This document shows, one piece after another, positions 16,621 through 26,463 of a DNA stretch of 64,000 nt. The position numbers were made by a program, and so were the translations under genes. Position 1 is the first letter of the stretch. The number at the start of each line of letters is the position of its first letter. The stretch covers positions 1 to 64,000 of the forward strand of contig NZ_MPOH02000015.1 in the NCBI RefSeq assembly GCF_001896135.2, in the 5' to 3' direction. The stretch comes from Streptomyces phaeoluteigriseus. Its GTDB lineage: Bacteria > Actinomycetota > Actinomycetes > Streptomycetales > Streptomycetaceae. The notes under the pieces were generated by a model. It did not search any database and had not been told where the DNA came from. It saw nothing but the letters and a program-made list of their open reading frames with translations.

Positions 16621-17592
16621 TCAGGCGGCGTGCAGGGCGGCGCGGAGCGTGCCGACGGCCTGGGTGATGGCGGCTTCGGCGGCGTGCGTCCCGCGCAGGG
16701 CGTTGAGCATGACGAAGTCGTGGACGATGCCCTGGTAGCGGACGGCGGTGACGGGGACGCCGGCCTGGCGGAGCTTGTTGGCGTAGGCCTCGCCCTCGTC
16801 GCGCAGGACGTCGGCCTCGCCGGTGATGACCAGGGCCGGGGGCAGCCCGGTGAGCTGCTCGGTGGTGGCCCGCAGCGGGGACGCGGTGATCTGGGCGCGC
16901 TCGGCCTCGTCGGTCGTGTACTGGTCCCAGAACCACTGCATGCCGTCGCGGCGCAGGAAGTAGCCGGTGGCGAACTGGTGGTAGGAACCGGTGTCGAAGT
17001 TCGCGTCGGTCACCGGGTAGAACAGCACCTGCTGCACCAGCGGCACATCGCCGCGTTCCTTGGCCATCAGGGTGAGGGCGGCGGTCATGTTGCCGCCGAC
17101 GGAGTCGCCCGCGGCGGCGATGCGGGTGGCGTCCAGACCCTTGGTGGCGCCCTGTTCGACGATCCAGCGGGCGACGGCGTAGTTCTGCTCGATGGCGACG
17201 GGGTAGCGGGCCTCGGGCGAGAGGTCGTACTCGGGGAAGACGACGGCCGCACCGGCGCCGACGGCGAGTTCGCGCACGAGCCGGTCGTGGGTGTGGGCGT
17301 TGCCGAAGACCCAGCCCGCGCCGTGGATGTAGAGGATGACGGGCAGGGTGCCCTGGCTGCCGGCGGGCTTGACGACGCGGGCGCGGACACTGCCCGTGGG
17401 ACCGCCCGAGACGGTGATCCACTCCTCGTCGACGGCGGGCTTGTCGATCTCGCCGGACTGCACCTCGTCGACGGCCTTGCGTCCCTCGGCCGGTGCCAGG
17501 TCGAACAGATACGGCGGGTTCGCGGTGGCCTCCACGAACGCCTGGGCGGCGGGCTCCAGCACCGGCGCGGCCGGCTCGACGACGTCGGACAT
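16621..17592 (-). CDS. Alpha/beta hydrolase, HSL-type esterase
   Basis: A 323-residue esterase of the hormone-sensitive-lipase group. The oxyanion motif is IHGAGWVFG (a variant of HGGG), the nucleophile motif GDSVGG, and the Asp/His pair lies in GEADVLRDE and GIVHDFVMLNAL. The start 17592 is chosen because GGAG-like sequence lies just upstream and the frame above it is repetitive. It leads a two-hydrolase operon; an AraC regulator is encoded just upstream on the same strand, so regulation by it is plausible. The Gly-to-Ala change in the oxyanion motif may tune substrate choice. Confidence 0.9.
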   Translation of the reverse strand: MSDVVEPAAPVLEPAAQAFVEATANPPYLFDLAPAEGRKAVDEVQSGEIDKPAVDEEWITVSGGPTGSVRARVVKPAGSQGTLPVILYIHGAGWVFGNAHTHDRLVRELAVGAGAAVVFPEYDLSPEARYPVAIEQNYAVARWIVEQGATKGLDATRIAAAGDSVGGNMTAALTLMAKERGDVPLVQQVLFYPVTDANFDTGSYHQFATGYFLRRDGMQWFWDQYTTDEAERAQITASPLRATTEQLTGLPPALVITGEADVLRDEGEAYANKLRQAGVPVTAVRYQGIVHDFVMLNALRGTHAAEAAITQAVGTLRAALHAA

Positions 17593-17627
17593 GAGAATCT
17601 CCTGCTGTTGACGGTGTGCGTTGTGCT

Positions 17628-17661
17628 GCCCGGTCACGCTAGACACGCTTCGCGACCGGGC
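17628..17661. promoter_or_regulatory. Inverted repeat upstream of the hydrolase operon
   Basis: GCCCGGTC (17628-17635) and its complement GACCGGGC (17654-17661) flank a CACGCT direct repeat. It is 36 bp upstream of the hydrolase start, so it could be an operator for the neighbouring AraC protein or a leader hairpin. The function is inferred from position only. Confidence 0.4.
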
Positions 17662-17872
17662 ATGGTCCGCGCGCGCACCCTCAGTGTGCTCAGAGCGCAC
17701 GGCATGTCGTGCGGCCCGGATCCGGCCGAGTCGTCGGCGTGGCGAGCGCGAGCGCGGTCCGCCCGGCGGACGGGCTTGTGGGAACTCGGCAGGGGTGCAA
17801 CGGGTCGACGGTGCCGGTCGGCGGCTGCCTCGGCAGGCCGCCGATCACGGGAGAGCCGGGGAAGCGGAGCCG

Positions 17873-18745
17873 TCAGCCCCGGCCCGCGCTGTCCCGCCAC
17901 TCGCGGGGGGACATGCCGTAGGCGGTGCGGAAGACGCGGCTGAAGTGCGTGGCGCTGGTGAAGCCCCACCGGCCCGCGACGGCGGCGATGGTGCGGCTTC
18001 GGCGGTCCTGGCGCAGCAGGTCGCGGCGGCACTCCTCCAGGCGGCGGCGCAGGATCCAGCGGCCGAGGGTGGTGCCCTCCTGCTGGAACAGCTTGTGCAG
18101 GTAGCGCACGGAGATGTGGTGGGCGCGGGCGAGGGTCTCCGGGGAGAGGTCCGGTTCGGTCAGGTGCAGTTCGACGTGCTCCAGGATGCGGGCCAGCACC
18201 GGTGGTGGCTGGCCGTCCGAGGGGCCCTCCGTGTCACTGCCGAGCCGTTCGGCGACAAGGGTCGCCAGGAGGTTCACGGCGTTCCCGGCGAGCATGTCGC
18301 CGACCGGCGGCCGGGCCCGGGCCGCGGTGCGGGCCAGGTCGGACAGCAGCGGTGAGAGCAGCGCGCCGAGCCGGGAGGTCCGGGCGACCGGCGTGCGGGT
18401 GATCCGGCCGGCGTCGGCGGGGGTGATGCCCAGCAGGTCGGCCGGCATCAGGAAGACCGTGGCACGGAACCGCTCGGGGAAGTCCAGGGCGGGCGGCCGG
18501 TGGGCGTCGTAGAAGCAGATGTCGCCGGGGGCGAGGCACACGCTCACCGGGTCGGTGTCCGGCGGGCGGGTGGCGCTGCGCAGTCCCACGAAGAGGTACT
18601 CGCCCGCCTCCCGTGCGTAGGGCCGGTGCTCCGGCTGCGGTGCCCGCTCGCCCGGCAGCCGGCCGGGGCCGGTCTCGACGGTCATGATCTCGACGCCCAG
18701 GGGCGTCCTGCGGATGGGTGCGTCGATGGTGCTGGTGGTGGACAT
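17873..18745 (-). CDS. AraC-family regulator
   Basis: A 290-residue regulator. An AraC-binding-like N-terminal half (about residues 30-170, with APGDICFYDAHRPPALDFPERF) is followed by the two helix-turn-helix units of the AraC DNA-binding domain (about 190-285): LSPETLARAHHISVRYLHKLFQQEG and IAAVAGRWGFTSATHFSRVFRTAYGMSPREWR. It is upstream of, and in the same direction as, two hydrolase genes (280-bp gap), which are its most likely targets. Confidence 0.92.
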   Translation of the reverse strand: MSTTSTIDAPIRRTPLGVEIMTVETGPGRLPGERAPQPEHRPYAREAGEYLFVGLRSATRPPDTDPVSVCLAPGDICFYDAHRPPALDFPERFRATVFLMPADLLGITPADAGRITRTPVARTSRLGALLSPLLSDLARTAARARPPVGDMLAGNAVNLLATLVAERLGSDTEGPSDGQPPPVLARILEHVELHLTEPDLSPETLARAHHISVRYLHKLFQQEGTTLGRWILRRRLEECRRDLLRQDRRSRTIAAVAGRWGFTSATHFSRVFRTAYGMSPREWRDSAGRG

Positions 18746-18863
18746 CTTCCGCCGTTGCCTCCTGAGCGAGCGACTGTCGGTCTCGTCGCCCGGACCGTAG
18801 GCCGCAGGGTGTGCAAAAAGAGTGACAACGCGGTGACAACGGCCGGGACAACGGCCGGGCGCG

Positions 18864-19991
18864 TCACCTGCGAGGCGCTTCGGCGGCGAAGGCCCGCAGC
18901 AGGCGGTGCAGGGTGTAGCGGCCGGGCGTGTGCTCGGTGATCAGGTGGGTTTCGGCGAGTTCGGCGAGGAGTCGGCGGGCCCCGCGGACCGGTAGCCCGG
19001 TGAGCGCCGCCGCCGACGCCGGGGTGAGGTCGGGCCCCGCGTGGCGGGGCAGGAGCCGGAACAGCCGGGCGGCCTGCGGTGACAGCAGCCGGTAGGAACC
19101 CAGGAAGGCGGCGCGGACGTCGGCCGTGCCGCCGCCGGCGAAGGCGTCCAGGGTGCCTTCCGTCTCGCGCAGGTAGGCGGCGGTGTCCGTGAGGGGGATC
19201 TCGCGGTGGGCGGCGGCCCGCAGGGCGACGGCGGTCAGCGCGAGGGGCAGTCGGCCGCTCCGAAGGAGGATCTCGTCGACGGCCACGGGTTCGGCCGCGG
19301 TCCGGTCGGCACCGATCAGCCGGGCCAGCATCTCGCGCGCGTCCTCGGCCGGGGGCGGCTCCAGGCGCAGTGGGCGGGCGCCCGAGGCGATCAGGCCGGG
19401 CAGGGCGTGGCGGCTGGTGACCAGGGCCAGGCAGCCGGGTGCGGCGGGCAGCAGCGGACGCAGTTGTTCCGTGCCTGCCGCGTCGTCGAGGACCACGAGG
19501 ACGCGCCGGGCGGCCAGCAGGGTGCGGTACAGGCCGGTCAGGGCCGCCGCCCCGGTCGGCATCCGGGCCGCGGACACGCCGAGGGCGGTGAGCAGGGCGC
19601 GCAGCGCCTCCTCGGGTTCGGCGGCGGGCCCGGCCGGGTCGCTGCCGCGCAGCGCGACGTACAGGCGCCCGTCGGGGAAACGGCCGGCGGCCCGGTGCGC
19701 CCAGTGCACGGCGAGGGCGGTCTTGCCGACGCCCGCCATGCCGCCGATCCATACGGCCGCCGGGGTGGCGACGGTCCCGTCGACCGCGTCCCGGGTCGCC
19801 GTCAGCCACCCAAGCTCGGCCTTCCGGCCGGTGAAGCCGTGGATGTCGGGGGGCAGGCCGGTGTGCCCCGTGGGTGCCGTCCGCTCCGGTACGGCGAGGG
19901 CGGCACCCGGCGCCCTGTCGTCGCCCCGCGGGGCCGCGGCGACACCCGACCCGGCGACCCGTGCGACCGGAGTCTCCCGGGCGAGGTCCAC
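18864..19991 (-). CDS. NB-ARC ATPase module, likely C-terminal part of an AfsR-like regulator
   Basis: A 375-residue product from GTG 19991. It has a Walker A motif GGMAGVGKTALAVHW, the Walker B-like VLVVLDDA and the NB-ARC downstream regions to a winged helix (LLSPQAARLFRLLPRHAGPDLTPASAAALTGL). It ends without a TPR region. The preceding SARP gene stops only 13 bp upstream, and the linker sequence in a third frame (VLRQDVG) continues the SARP pattern. The two genes may therefore be one AfsR-like gene broken by two missing bases. As given it would act with the SARP protein in transcriptional activation. Confidence 0.75.
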   Translation of the reverse strand: MDLARETPVARVAGSGVAAAPRGDDRAPGAALAVPERTAPTGHTGLPPDIHGFTGRKAELGWLTATRDAVDGTVATPAAVWIGGMAGVGKTALAVHWAHRAAGRFPDGRLYVALRGSDPAGPAAEPEEALRALLTALGVSAARMPTGAAALTGLYRTLLAARRVLVVLDDAAGTEQLRPLLPAAPGCLALVTSRHALPGLIASGARPLRLEPPPAEDAREMLARLIGADRTAAEPVAVDEILLRSGRLPLALTAVALRAAAHREIPLTDTAAYLRETEGTLDAFAGGGTADVRAAFLGSYRLLSPQAARLFRLLPRHAGPDLTPASAAALTGLPVRGARRLLAELAETHLITEHTPGRYTLHRLLRAFAAEAPRR

Positions 19992-20004
19992 CCGTGGCCC
20001 GCCG

Positions 20005-20814
20005 TCAGCCGGCCCACGTCCTGGCGCAGCACGCGCGTGTGCGCGCCGCCAGTTCGGCGCCGGGGGTGGTGCCGAGTTCGGCGGCCAGTCGGCGGCGCAC
20101 GTCCTCGTACGCCGTGAGGGCCTCCGCCTGGAGGCCGCAGGCGGCGAGGGAGAGGATCAGCCGGGCGTGCAGGGGTTCGTCGAGCGGATCGAGGGCGGTG
20201 GCCCGGCGCAGTGCGGGCAGGACCTGGGCGGTCCTGCCGCTGAGCAGGGCGGCGTCGCCCGCCAGCCGGGCCGTCCGCAGGAGTTCGCGGCAGACGTCGG
20301 TGAACCGGACGTGCTCGCGCGCGGCGGCCGCGACGCCCATCGCCACCGGACCGCGCCACTGTGCCAGGGCATCGGTGAAACGCAGCGCCGCCGTCTCGGC
20401 CCGCCCGGTGACGGCCGCCCGTACGCCCTGCCGGGTCAGTTCACGAAAGCGCAGCAGGTCGACCTCGTCCGGGGTCACGTCCAGCAGGTAGCCGCCGGGG
20501 CGGCGCAGCAGTCGTCGGCCGGGGGCGCGGGGCGGCAGTTCCGGTTCCAGGAGGCGTCGTAGCGCGCCGATGTACCGGCGCACCACGTTCAGCGCGCTGG
20601 CGGGCGGCTGTCCCGGCCAGAGCAGGTCGAGCAGTTCGCCGGTCGGCACCGGGCGGCCCTCATGGGCCAGGAGCAGGGCGAGGAGCGCGCGTTGCTGCGG
20701 GAACCCGAGGTCGAGTTCGGCTCCGTCGCGGCACACCCGGACCGGTCCGAGCAGCTCGAACCGCAGCACCGGGCCCCGTGCCTCCGGGCGGGCGGGGTCA
20801 GCAGACATCGGCAT
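20005..20814 (-). CDS. SARP/BTAD transcriptional activator
   Basis: A 269-residue SARP. An OmpR-type DNA-binding domain (about residues 18-105: FELLGPVRVCRDGAELDLGFPQQRALLALLLAHEGRPV to VVRRYIGALRRLLEP) is followed by the bacterial transcriptional activation domain (about 115-255). SARPs bind direct repeats and recruit RNA polymerase to antibiotic-type promoters. The start overlaps the end of the upstream AfsR-like gene by 17 bp, indicating translational coupling. The last residues (ARTRACCARTWAG) look out of frame; see the NB-ARC entry. Confidence 0.85.
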   Translation of the reverse strand: MPMSADPARPEARGPVLRFELLGPVRVCRDGAELDLGFPQQRALLALLLAHEGRPVPTGELLDLLWPGQPPASALNVVRRYIGALRRLLEPELPPRAPGRRLLRRPGGYLLDVTPDEVDLLRFRELTRQGVRAAVTGRAETAALRFTDALAQWRGPVAMGVAAAAREHVRFTDVCRELLRTARLAGDAALLSGRTAQVLPALRRATALDPLDEPLHARLILSLAACGLQAEALTAYEDVRRRLAAELGTTPGAELAARTRACCARTWAG

Positions 20815-23721
20815 GTCCGTCGCGTCCGGTCAGCCGGGCACGGACCCGCTCGGCGTCGGGGTGGGCCAGGGCGCTGAGGAGACGGAGGGCGTCGGTCCAG
20901 GCGGCGCGGGCGCTGTCCTCGTCGCCCATGGCGCGGTGGGTGTCGCCGAGCCGGGCGAGGATGTCGGCCTCCGCGTAGGGCGCGCCGAGGTCGCGGAGGA
21001 GGGCGAGGGCGTTGCGGTAGGCGAGGAGGGCCTGTGGGTGGCGGCCCAGGTGCTGGTGGGCGTAGCCGATGCTGTCCCAGGTGACCGCCTGGCCGTAGCG
21101 GTCGCCGAGGTCCTGGAGCATGGTCAGGGCCTCGAAGCAGTGCGTCAGGGCCTGCCGGTGGTCGCCGAGCCGGGCGTGGTACCAGCCGACCGAGTTCAGG
21201 ACGCTGGCCTGCGCGGCCCGGTCGCCGAGCGCGCGGAACAGGGCGAGGGCGAGTTGGTTGTGGCGCAGCGCTCCGGGCAGGTCGCCGCGCTGCTCGCTCT
21301 CCCAGCCGAGGCTGCGGTGGGTGTGCGCGCGGCCGATGTCGTCGCCCAGCCGGGTGAAGAGTTCCAGGGCCTCTTCGAGGCGGGGCACGGACCGGTCGTG
21401 GAGGCCGAGCCGGCCTTCGATGCGCCCGAGTCCGCGCAGTCCGCGCGCCTCCAGAGCGGGTTCGGCGAGCCGTCGGGCGGCGTCGAGGGCGGTGCGCTGG
21501 ACGGTGAGCCCGTCGTGCCAGTGGCCGCGCCGGTCGAAGAACGGTTCCAGGGACCAGGCCAGATGGCAGGCGAGACGTTCCTGCCCGGTGGCGGCGGCGG
21601 TGTCGACGGCGGCGAGGAGCACCGCGTGCTCGGCGGTGAGCCAGCCCAGGGCCCGGTCGTCGTCGGCGAGCGGTTCGGGGCGTACGCCGTCGGGTGCGGG
21701 CGGCGGGGGCAGCGGGTCGGCGTGGGGGACGAGCAACCGGTCGGCGGCGTGGGCGGTGTGCAGGTAGTGGTGGTACAGCCGGTGCAGGGCCGCCCGCTGT
21801 TCGTCCTGGGTGTGCCGTTCGTCGAGGAGTTCGCCGGCGTGGGCGCGGAGCAGGTCGTGGAAGGCGTGCCGGCCGGGGCTGTGCTCGGTGACGAGGTGCA
21901 GGCCGGTCAGTTCGGCCAGCAGCGGCCGGGTCCGGCGCGCCGGCAGCCCGGCCAGGGCGGCGGCGGCGGCCGGCAGGGTGAAGTCGGGGCCCGGGTGCAG
22001 GGCGAGCAGCCGGAACAGCCGGGCGGCGGCGTCGGAGATCTGCCGGGAGGACCAGGAGAAGACGGTGCCGACGTCCACGGAGGCGTCGGAGCGGGCGAAC
22101 GCGTCGAGGCTGCCGTGGGCCTCGCGCAGTTCGGCGGCGACGGCGGAGAGCGGGAAGTGGGGGTGGGCGGCGGCGCGGGCGGCGACACAGGCGAGCGCGA
22201 GGGGCAGACCGGCGCAGAGTGCGGTGATCTCGTCGGCGCGCCCGGTTCGGCCCCGACGCGTGCGGCGCCCAGGCGTCGGACCAGGAGGTCGCGCGCCTGC
22301 GCGGTGTCGAAGGGCCGCAGCGTCAGGGAGTGGGCGCCGTGCGCGGCGACCAGCCCGGACAGGGCGTCGCGGCTGGTGACGAGGGTGAGGCAGCCGGGCG
22401 AGCCGGGCAGCAGCGGCCGTACGTGGTCGCTGTCGCGGGCGTTGTCCAGGACGAGGAGGATCCGCCGCCCGGCCAGCACGCCGCGGTAGAGGGCGGCCTG
22501 CGCGTCCACGCCGTGCGGTATCCGGTCGGGCGGTACGCCGAGCGCGTCCAGGAAGCCGCGGACGGCCTCGCCCGCCTCCATGACGGCGCCGGAGGGGTCG
22601 TAGCCGCGCAGGTTGACGTAGAGCTGCCCGTCGGGGAAGCGGTCGGCGACGCGGTGGGCCCAGTGCACGGCGAGGGTGGTCTTGCCGACGCCGGCCATGC
22701 CGCCGATGGCGCTGATCACCACGGTGTGGGACGCGGGGGCCGCGCCGCCCGACAGGGCGAGCATCTCGTCGAGTTCGCCATCCCGGCCGGTGAACGCCGG
22801 GATGTCGTGCGGGAGTTGGGCGGGCACCGGGAAGGAGGAGAGACCGGCGGGGGCGCCCTCGCGGGCCGGCGCGTGGGGTTCGTCGGTCTCCGTGAGCGGG
22901 GCGCCGGCCGCCGTCGCGGCTCCCCCGGCCTCGCCGGGCCTCCCCCGCAGCACGGTCTCCCGGGCCTCCCGCAGTTCCGCGCCGGGGTCGATCCCCAGCT
23001 CCCCGGCGAGCCGGGTCCGCACGGCGTCGTACACGCCGAGGGCCTCGGAGCGGTGGCCCGCCGCCGCGAGGGTGAGGATCAGGCCGGCCTGTACGGGTTC
23101 GTCCAGGGGGTGTTCGGCGGCGGCCCGGCGCAGTTCGGGAAGGACGGTCCCGGGGAGTCCGGCGCGCAGGGCGGCATCGGCCGCTTCACGCACGGCGGCG
23201 ACGCGTTCGCGGTCCACCGCGTCGAACGCCGGACGGGCGCGGGCCCGCGCGGGAAGCCCGGCGGCGACCGGCCCCCGCCACAGGGAGAGCGCCTCGGTGA
23301 ACAGCCCGAGCGCGTGCGCGGGCGACTCCCGCGGGGTCCGCTGCCCGGCCTCCCGCAGCGCGCGGAACCGGATCAGGTCCAGAAAGTCACCCTCTGTCAC
23401 GAGCCGGTAGCCGCCCGCGTCCCGCACCAGCCGGTGGCTCTCCGCGCGGGCGGGGAGGCCGGGCTCCAGCAGCCGCCGCAGTGAACCCACGTGCCGGCGG
23501 ACCACGTTGACCGCGCTGGGGGGCGGGTCGGTTCCCCAGAGGGTGTCGACGATCTCGTCCATACCGACCGGCTGGCCCGCCCTGACCAGCAGCAGCGCGA
23601 GGAGGGCCCGCTCCTGCGGCGCGCCCAGCTCCAGCTCCGTGTCCCCTCGACGCACCCTCACGGGCCCCAGAACCGCAAACCGCACGGACTCCAGCGGCAC
23701 CTCTTCCCCCTCCGGTCTCAC
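20798..23721 (-). CDS. AfsR-like SARP-NB-ARC-TPR regulator (apparent frameshift near 22240)
   Basis: Read across one shift, the protein is about 970 residues. It has an N-terminal SARP DNA-binding and BTAD region (about 1-260), a linker, an NB-ARC ATPase (Walker A GGMAGVGKTTLAVHW at about 345) and a C-terminal tetratricopeptide region with repeats such as GRAHTHRSLGWESEQRGD and YGQAVTWDSIGYAHQHLGRHPQAL. The first frame runs from 23721 to about 22240 and then becomes nonsense, while the correct sequence (ADEITALCAGLPLALA) continues one frame away to 20798. One missing base around 22236-22244 explains it. AfsR-type proteins are phosphorylation- and ATP-controlled activators of secondary metabolism. 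Another SARP gene follows with overlap. Confidence 0.85.
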
Positions 23722-23783
23722 TCCCCGGAGGCCGACCCTACGTCACGGTCGGGGTTACCGAGAGTCAGGGCCGCTCGGGTGGA

Positions 23784-24080
23784 TCATGCCGACCGCGCGC
23801 GGGCCAGGGCGGCCGACAGTGCCTGGTGGATCTCGTCGGGGAGCCAGCGGCAGTGGGCGCCCTGCACCACGTACTCGGCGACCTCGCGCAGCTTGGTGTT
23901 GGTCCGCTGGGAGATCTCCAGCAGGACCTCCCAGCCCTGCTCGGGGCGCAGCCGGCCGACGGCGACGACCACCCCGATCGCCTGGTCGATCACGGCGTGG
24001 GAGGCGATGGCCTGCCGCAGCTGGGCCACCTCCTCCTGCAGGGCCGCGACCCGCGCCTCGACGTCCTCCTCCGCAGCCAT
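23784..24080 (-). CDS. ANTAR-domain RNA-binding protein
   Basis: A 98-residue protein starting at ATG 24080. A coiled N-terminal helix (VEARVAALQEEVAQLRQAIAS) leads into an ANTAR domain: HAVIDQAIGVVVAVGRLRPEQGWEVLLEISQRTNTKLREVAEYVV. ANTAR domains bind paired hairpins in nascent RNA and prevent termination. No GAF or receiver domain is attached, so it may work with a partner protein. It is divergent from the AraC gene at 24339. Confidence 0.88.
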   Translation of the reverse strand: MAAEEDVEARVAALQEEVAQLRQAIASHAVIDQAIGVVVAVGRLRPEQGWEVLLEISQRTNTKLREVAEYVVQGAHCRWLPDEIHQALSAALARARSA

Positions 24081-24338
24081 GCCGCAATCCCCCGTCCTTC
24101 TCCCCGCCGAGGACCGGCGAAGCCGCGGGCCCCGCCGGTGTGTCACGTGCCGTCCTTCCCAGCCTGCACACAAAGGACCGGGAGCGCCGCACGCAGAACG
24201 AACAACATCGCCGGGCCCGGTCCGGAAAACGCATGCGCACCGGGATGCGGGGAAAGCGGGCGAAGCGGGCGAACGTCGGTCCGGGGGCCTCCCGGCCCGC
24301 AGAGCGCGGTGCAGACCGACCCATCGGACGAAGGTTTC

Positions 24339-25295
24339 ATGGACACGCTGTTCTTCGACAGTGACGACCTCGGCCTGACCGAGGACTTCCTCAGCCGGGC
24401 CTACTCCAGCATGCAGATCGGCAGCGACGATCCGGGGACCGTCCGGACGCGCATCAGCCGCGCCGCGATGCCCTCGGTGAGCGTCGACGAACTCGACCTC
24501 GGCTTCGAGATGAGCTACTCCGTCACGCCGCTGGGCCGGATCTGTCTGTGCCTCGTCCACGAGGGCACCATCCAGGACCACACCTTCGACGGTGTGACGG
24601 ACGCCTTCGGGCCGGGCGACGTGGTGTCGTTCGCCCCGCCGGAGCTGCCGTACTCGGGGCGGATCTGCCACGCCCGCTACAACATCACCATGCTGGACAC
24701 CGATCTGCTCACCCAGGTGGCCGCCGGCGCCCCGGGCCGCGTGCCGGGACCGGTGCGGCTGACCGGTCACCGGCCGCACTCCCCTGCCGCGGCCCTCCGG
24801 CTGCGGCAGACCGTCGGCTACGTCCGCGACCATGTGCTGGCCTCACCGGGCCTCGCCGACCAGCCGCTCGTCGCCTCCACGGCCGCCCAGCACCTGGCGG
24901 CGGGCGTACTCGCCACGTTCCCCAACACTGCGCTCACCGATCCCACCGCGACCGACCGCAACGACGCCCGGCCGGCGACACTGCGCCGCGCGCTGGCCTA
25001 CATCGACGACCACGCCGGCGAACCGGTCACGGTCGCCGACATCGCCGCGGCCGCGCACGTCACCGTGCGGGGCCTCCAGTACACGTTCCGGCGGCACCTC
25101 GACACCACGCCGCTGGCGCACCTGCGCCGGGTCCGGCTCGCCCACGCCCACGACGACCTGCGGGCCGCGGACCCGCTCGACGGCACCACGGTCACCGACG
25201 TCGCGGCCCGCTGGGGCTTCTTCCACCCCGGCCGCTTCGCCACCCTGTACCGCTCGGCGTACGGCCGTCCCCCGCACCGCACACTGGCCGGTTAG
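24339..25295 (+). CDS. AraC-family regulator
   Basis: A 318-residue protein. ATG 24339 is preceded by GACGAAGG. The N-terminal sensing half resembles the AraC-binding-like domain of PrnC/catabolic activators (FEMSYSVTPLGRICLCLVHEGTI, then AFGPGDVVSFAPPELPYSG). The C-terminal DNA-binding part is typical: VTVADIAAAAHVTVRGLQYTFRRHLDTTPLAHLRRVRLAHAHDDL and VTDVAARWGFFHPGRFATLYRSAYGRPPHRTL. Its targets are not evident from the context. Confidence 0.92.
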   Translation: MDTLFFDSDDLGLTEDFLSRAYSSMQIGSDDPGTVRTRISRAAMPSVSVDELDLGFEMSYSVTPLGRICLCLVHEGTIQDHTFDGVTDAFGPGDVVSFAPPELPYSGRICHARYNITMLDTDLLTQVAAGAPGRVPGPVRLTGHRPHSPAAALRLRQTVGYVRDHVLASPGLADQPLVASTAAQHLAAGVLATFPNTALTDPTATDRNDARPATLRRALAYIDDHAGEPVTVADIAAAAHVTVRGLQYTFRRHLDTTPLAHLRRVRLAHAHDDLRAADPLDGTTVTDVAARWGFFHPGRFATLYRSAYGRPPHRTLAG

Positions 25296-25302
25296 CCGGG
25301 GC

Positions 25303-25689
25303 TCATCCGGCGTCCGGGGCGACCACGACGTTCCCCCGCTCGTCGAGGGTGCGGGTGCTCCCGTACGTGTCCCACTCGTCGCCGACGATCTCGGGGACCT
25401 TCCCCTGGGGGCAGCGGACGCAGCCCCCAGGGGGCTCCTCCTCGTTCGGGACGCCGGTGCCGCCGGTGCCGCCCACCGCCGGCACCGGGTGCTCGCCGCC
25501 GCCGCACATCGCCTCCTCGATGCGGAGGGAGCAGCCGGTCGGGACCGCTGCGGTCACCCCGGCCACCGGCAGCAGGGCCGAGGCGGCAGCGCCGCAGGCG
25601 CGGGACGGACGACCGGCCGCGCCGGGCCGAGGCGGATCGCGCCGCCGAGGGGCGGGGCGCGGAGACGGGGGCCGCACCCGACGGGTCAT
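25303..25689 (-). CDS. Hypothetical protein with Pro/Arg-rich N-terminus
   Basis: A 128-residue product from ATG 25689 (GGAG about 12 bp upstream); an in-frame ATG at 25794 would add 35 residues but lacks a ribosome-binding site. The N-terminus is strongly basic and proline-rich, followed by a hydrophobic stretch (ACGAAASALLPVAGVTAAVPTG) that could be a signal or anchor. The C-terminal part has four cysteines (CSLRIEEAMC and CVRC) and ends in a charged segment. No family recognised; the cysteines may bind metal or form disulphides outside the cell. Confidence 0.5.
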   Translation of the reverse strand: MTRRVRPPSPRPAPRRRDPPRPGAAGRPSRACGAAASALLPVAGVTAAVPTGCSLRIEEAMCGGGEHPVPAVGGTGGTGVPNEEEPPGGCVRCPQGKVPEIVGDEWDTYGSTRTLDERGNVVVAPDAG

Positions 25690-25846
25690 ACGGACGGCCG
25701 GCTCCTGCTCGGCTCCTCGATGACTCGACGAGGGCTCGCCGACGGGTACGGCGGCTGGTACGGCCGGCCTGCGCGAGCCGAGCGGATCGCTCATGAGGTA
25801 CGACTGCTCAGGTGTGCCGACGCGGCTACTCGACTTCAGGGGCTCG

Positions 25847-26398
25847 TCACGTCAGCGCCGCGCGGACGGCCAGGCGGGGAGCGCGATGGGTCAGAGCAGC
25901 GGCGGACAGGCCGATCAGCGCGCCGGCGGCGACGTCGGTGGGGTAGTGCGCGCCGGTGTGCACCCGTTCGCAGGCCACCAGCACCGCGGGCACCGCGCAG
26001 AGCGCGCCGGCCACGGGCCAGACCCCGGCGACGGCGGCGGTGAAGCCGACGGCGGCCGCCGTGTGCCCGGAGGGGAAGGAGGAGGAGTCGGGCCGGTCGT
26101 GGACCTCCTCGTTCGGGATCCACTCCTTCGGTGGCCGGCGCCGCTCCCAGAGATGCTTGAGCACGCCGTTGGACACCGCTTCCGCCACGGCCATGCTCGC
26201 CAGGCCCGCCGCGGCGGCCCGGCGTCCCCGCCACCCTCCTGCCGAGGCCATCAGGAAGGCGGCGCCCCACCAGAGTTTGGTGTGCTGCGCCGCCTCCTCC
26301 ACCGCCGGCAGCCCCCGCCGCACGCCGGTCCACGGCCATGAGGCCACCCACTGGGTGAGCCGCCGGTCGCCGTCCCTGAGATCGTTCCGCATGCTCAT
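25847..26398 (-). CDS. PAP2-family phosphatase
   Basis: A 183-residue membrane phosphatase of the PAP2/lipid phosphatase group. The three catalytic motifs are present: K-x6-RP (KHLWERRRPP), PSGHT and ERVHTGAHYPTD. Four to five hydrophobic helices surround them. The start is taken at 26398 (MSMRND), with 26392 as an alternative. It lies 65 bp downstream of a YihY gene on the same strand. It may dephosphorylate undecaprenyl- or phosphatidyl-phosphates. Confidence 0.88.
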   Translation of the reverse strand: MSMRNDLRDGDRRLTQWVASWPWTGVRRGLPAVEEAAQHTKLWWGAAFLMASAGGWRGRRAAAAGLASMAVAEAVSNGVLKHLWERRRPPKEWIPNEEVHDRPDSSSFPSGHTAAAVGFTAAVAGVWPVAGALCAVPAVLVACERVHTGAHYPTDVAAGALIGLSAAALTHRAPRLAVRAALT

Positions 26399-26463
26399 GA
26401 CCTGCGCCTGCCCCACCCGGCCGGTCCCTAACGCGGAGGTCACCGGGCGGCTCCCCCACGCCC

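Noticed and set aside
15877..17943. 688-residue plus-strand frame opposite two hydrolases
   Set aside because: Shadow of the minus-strand hydrolase genes; low-complexity Gly/Asp/Val-rich sequence without domains.
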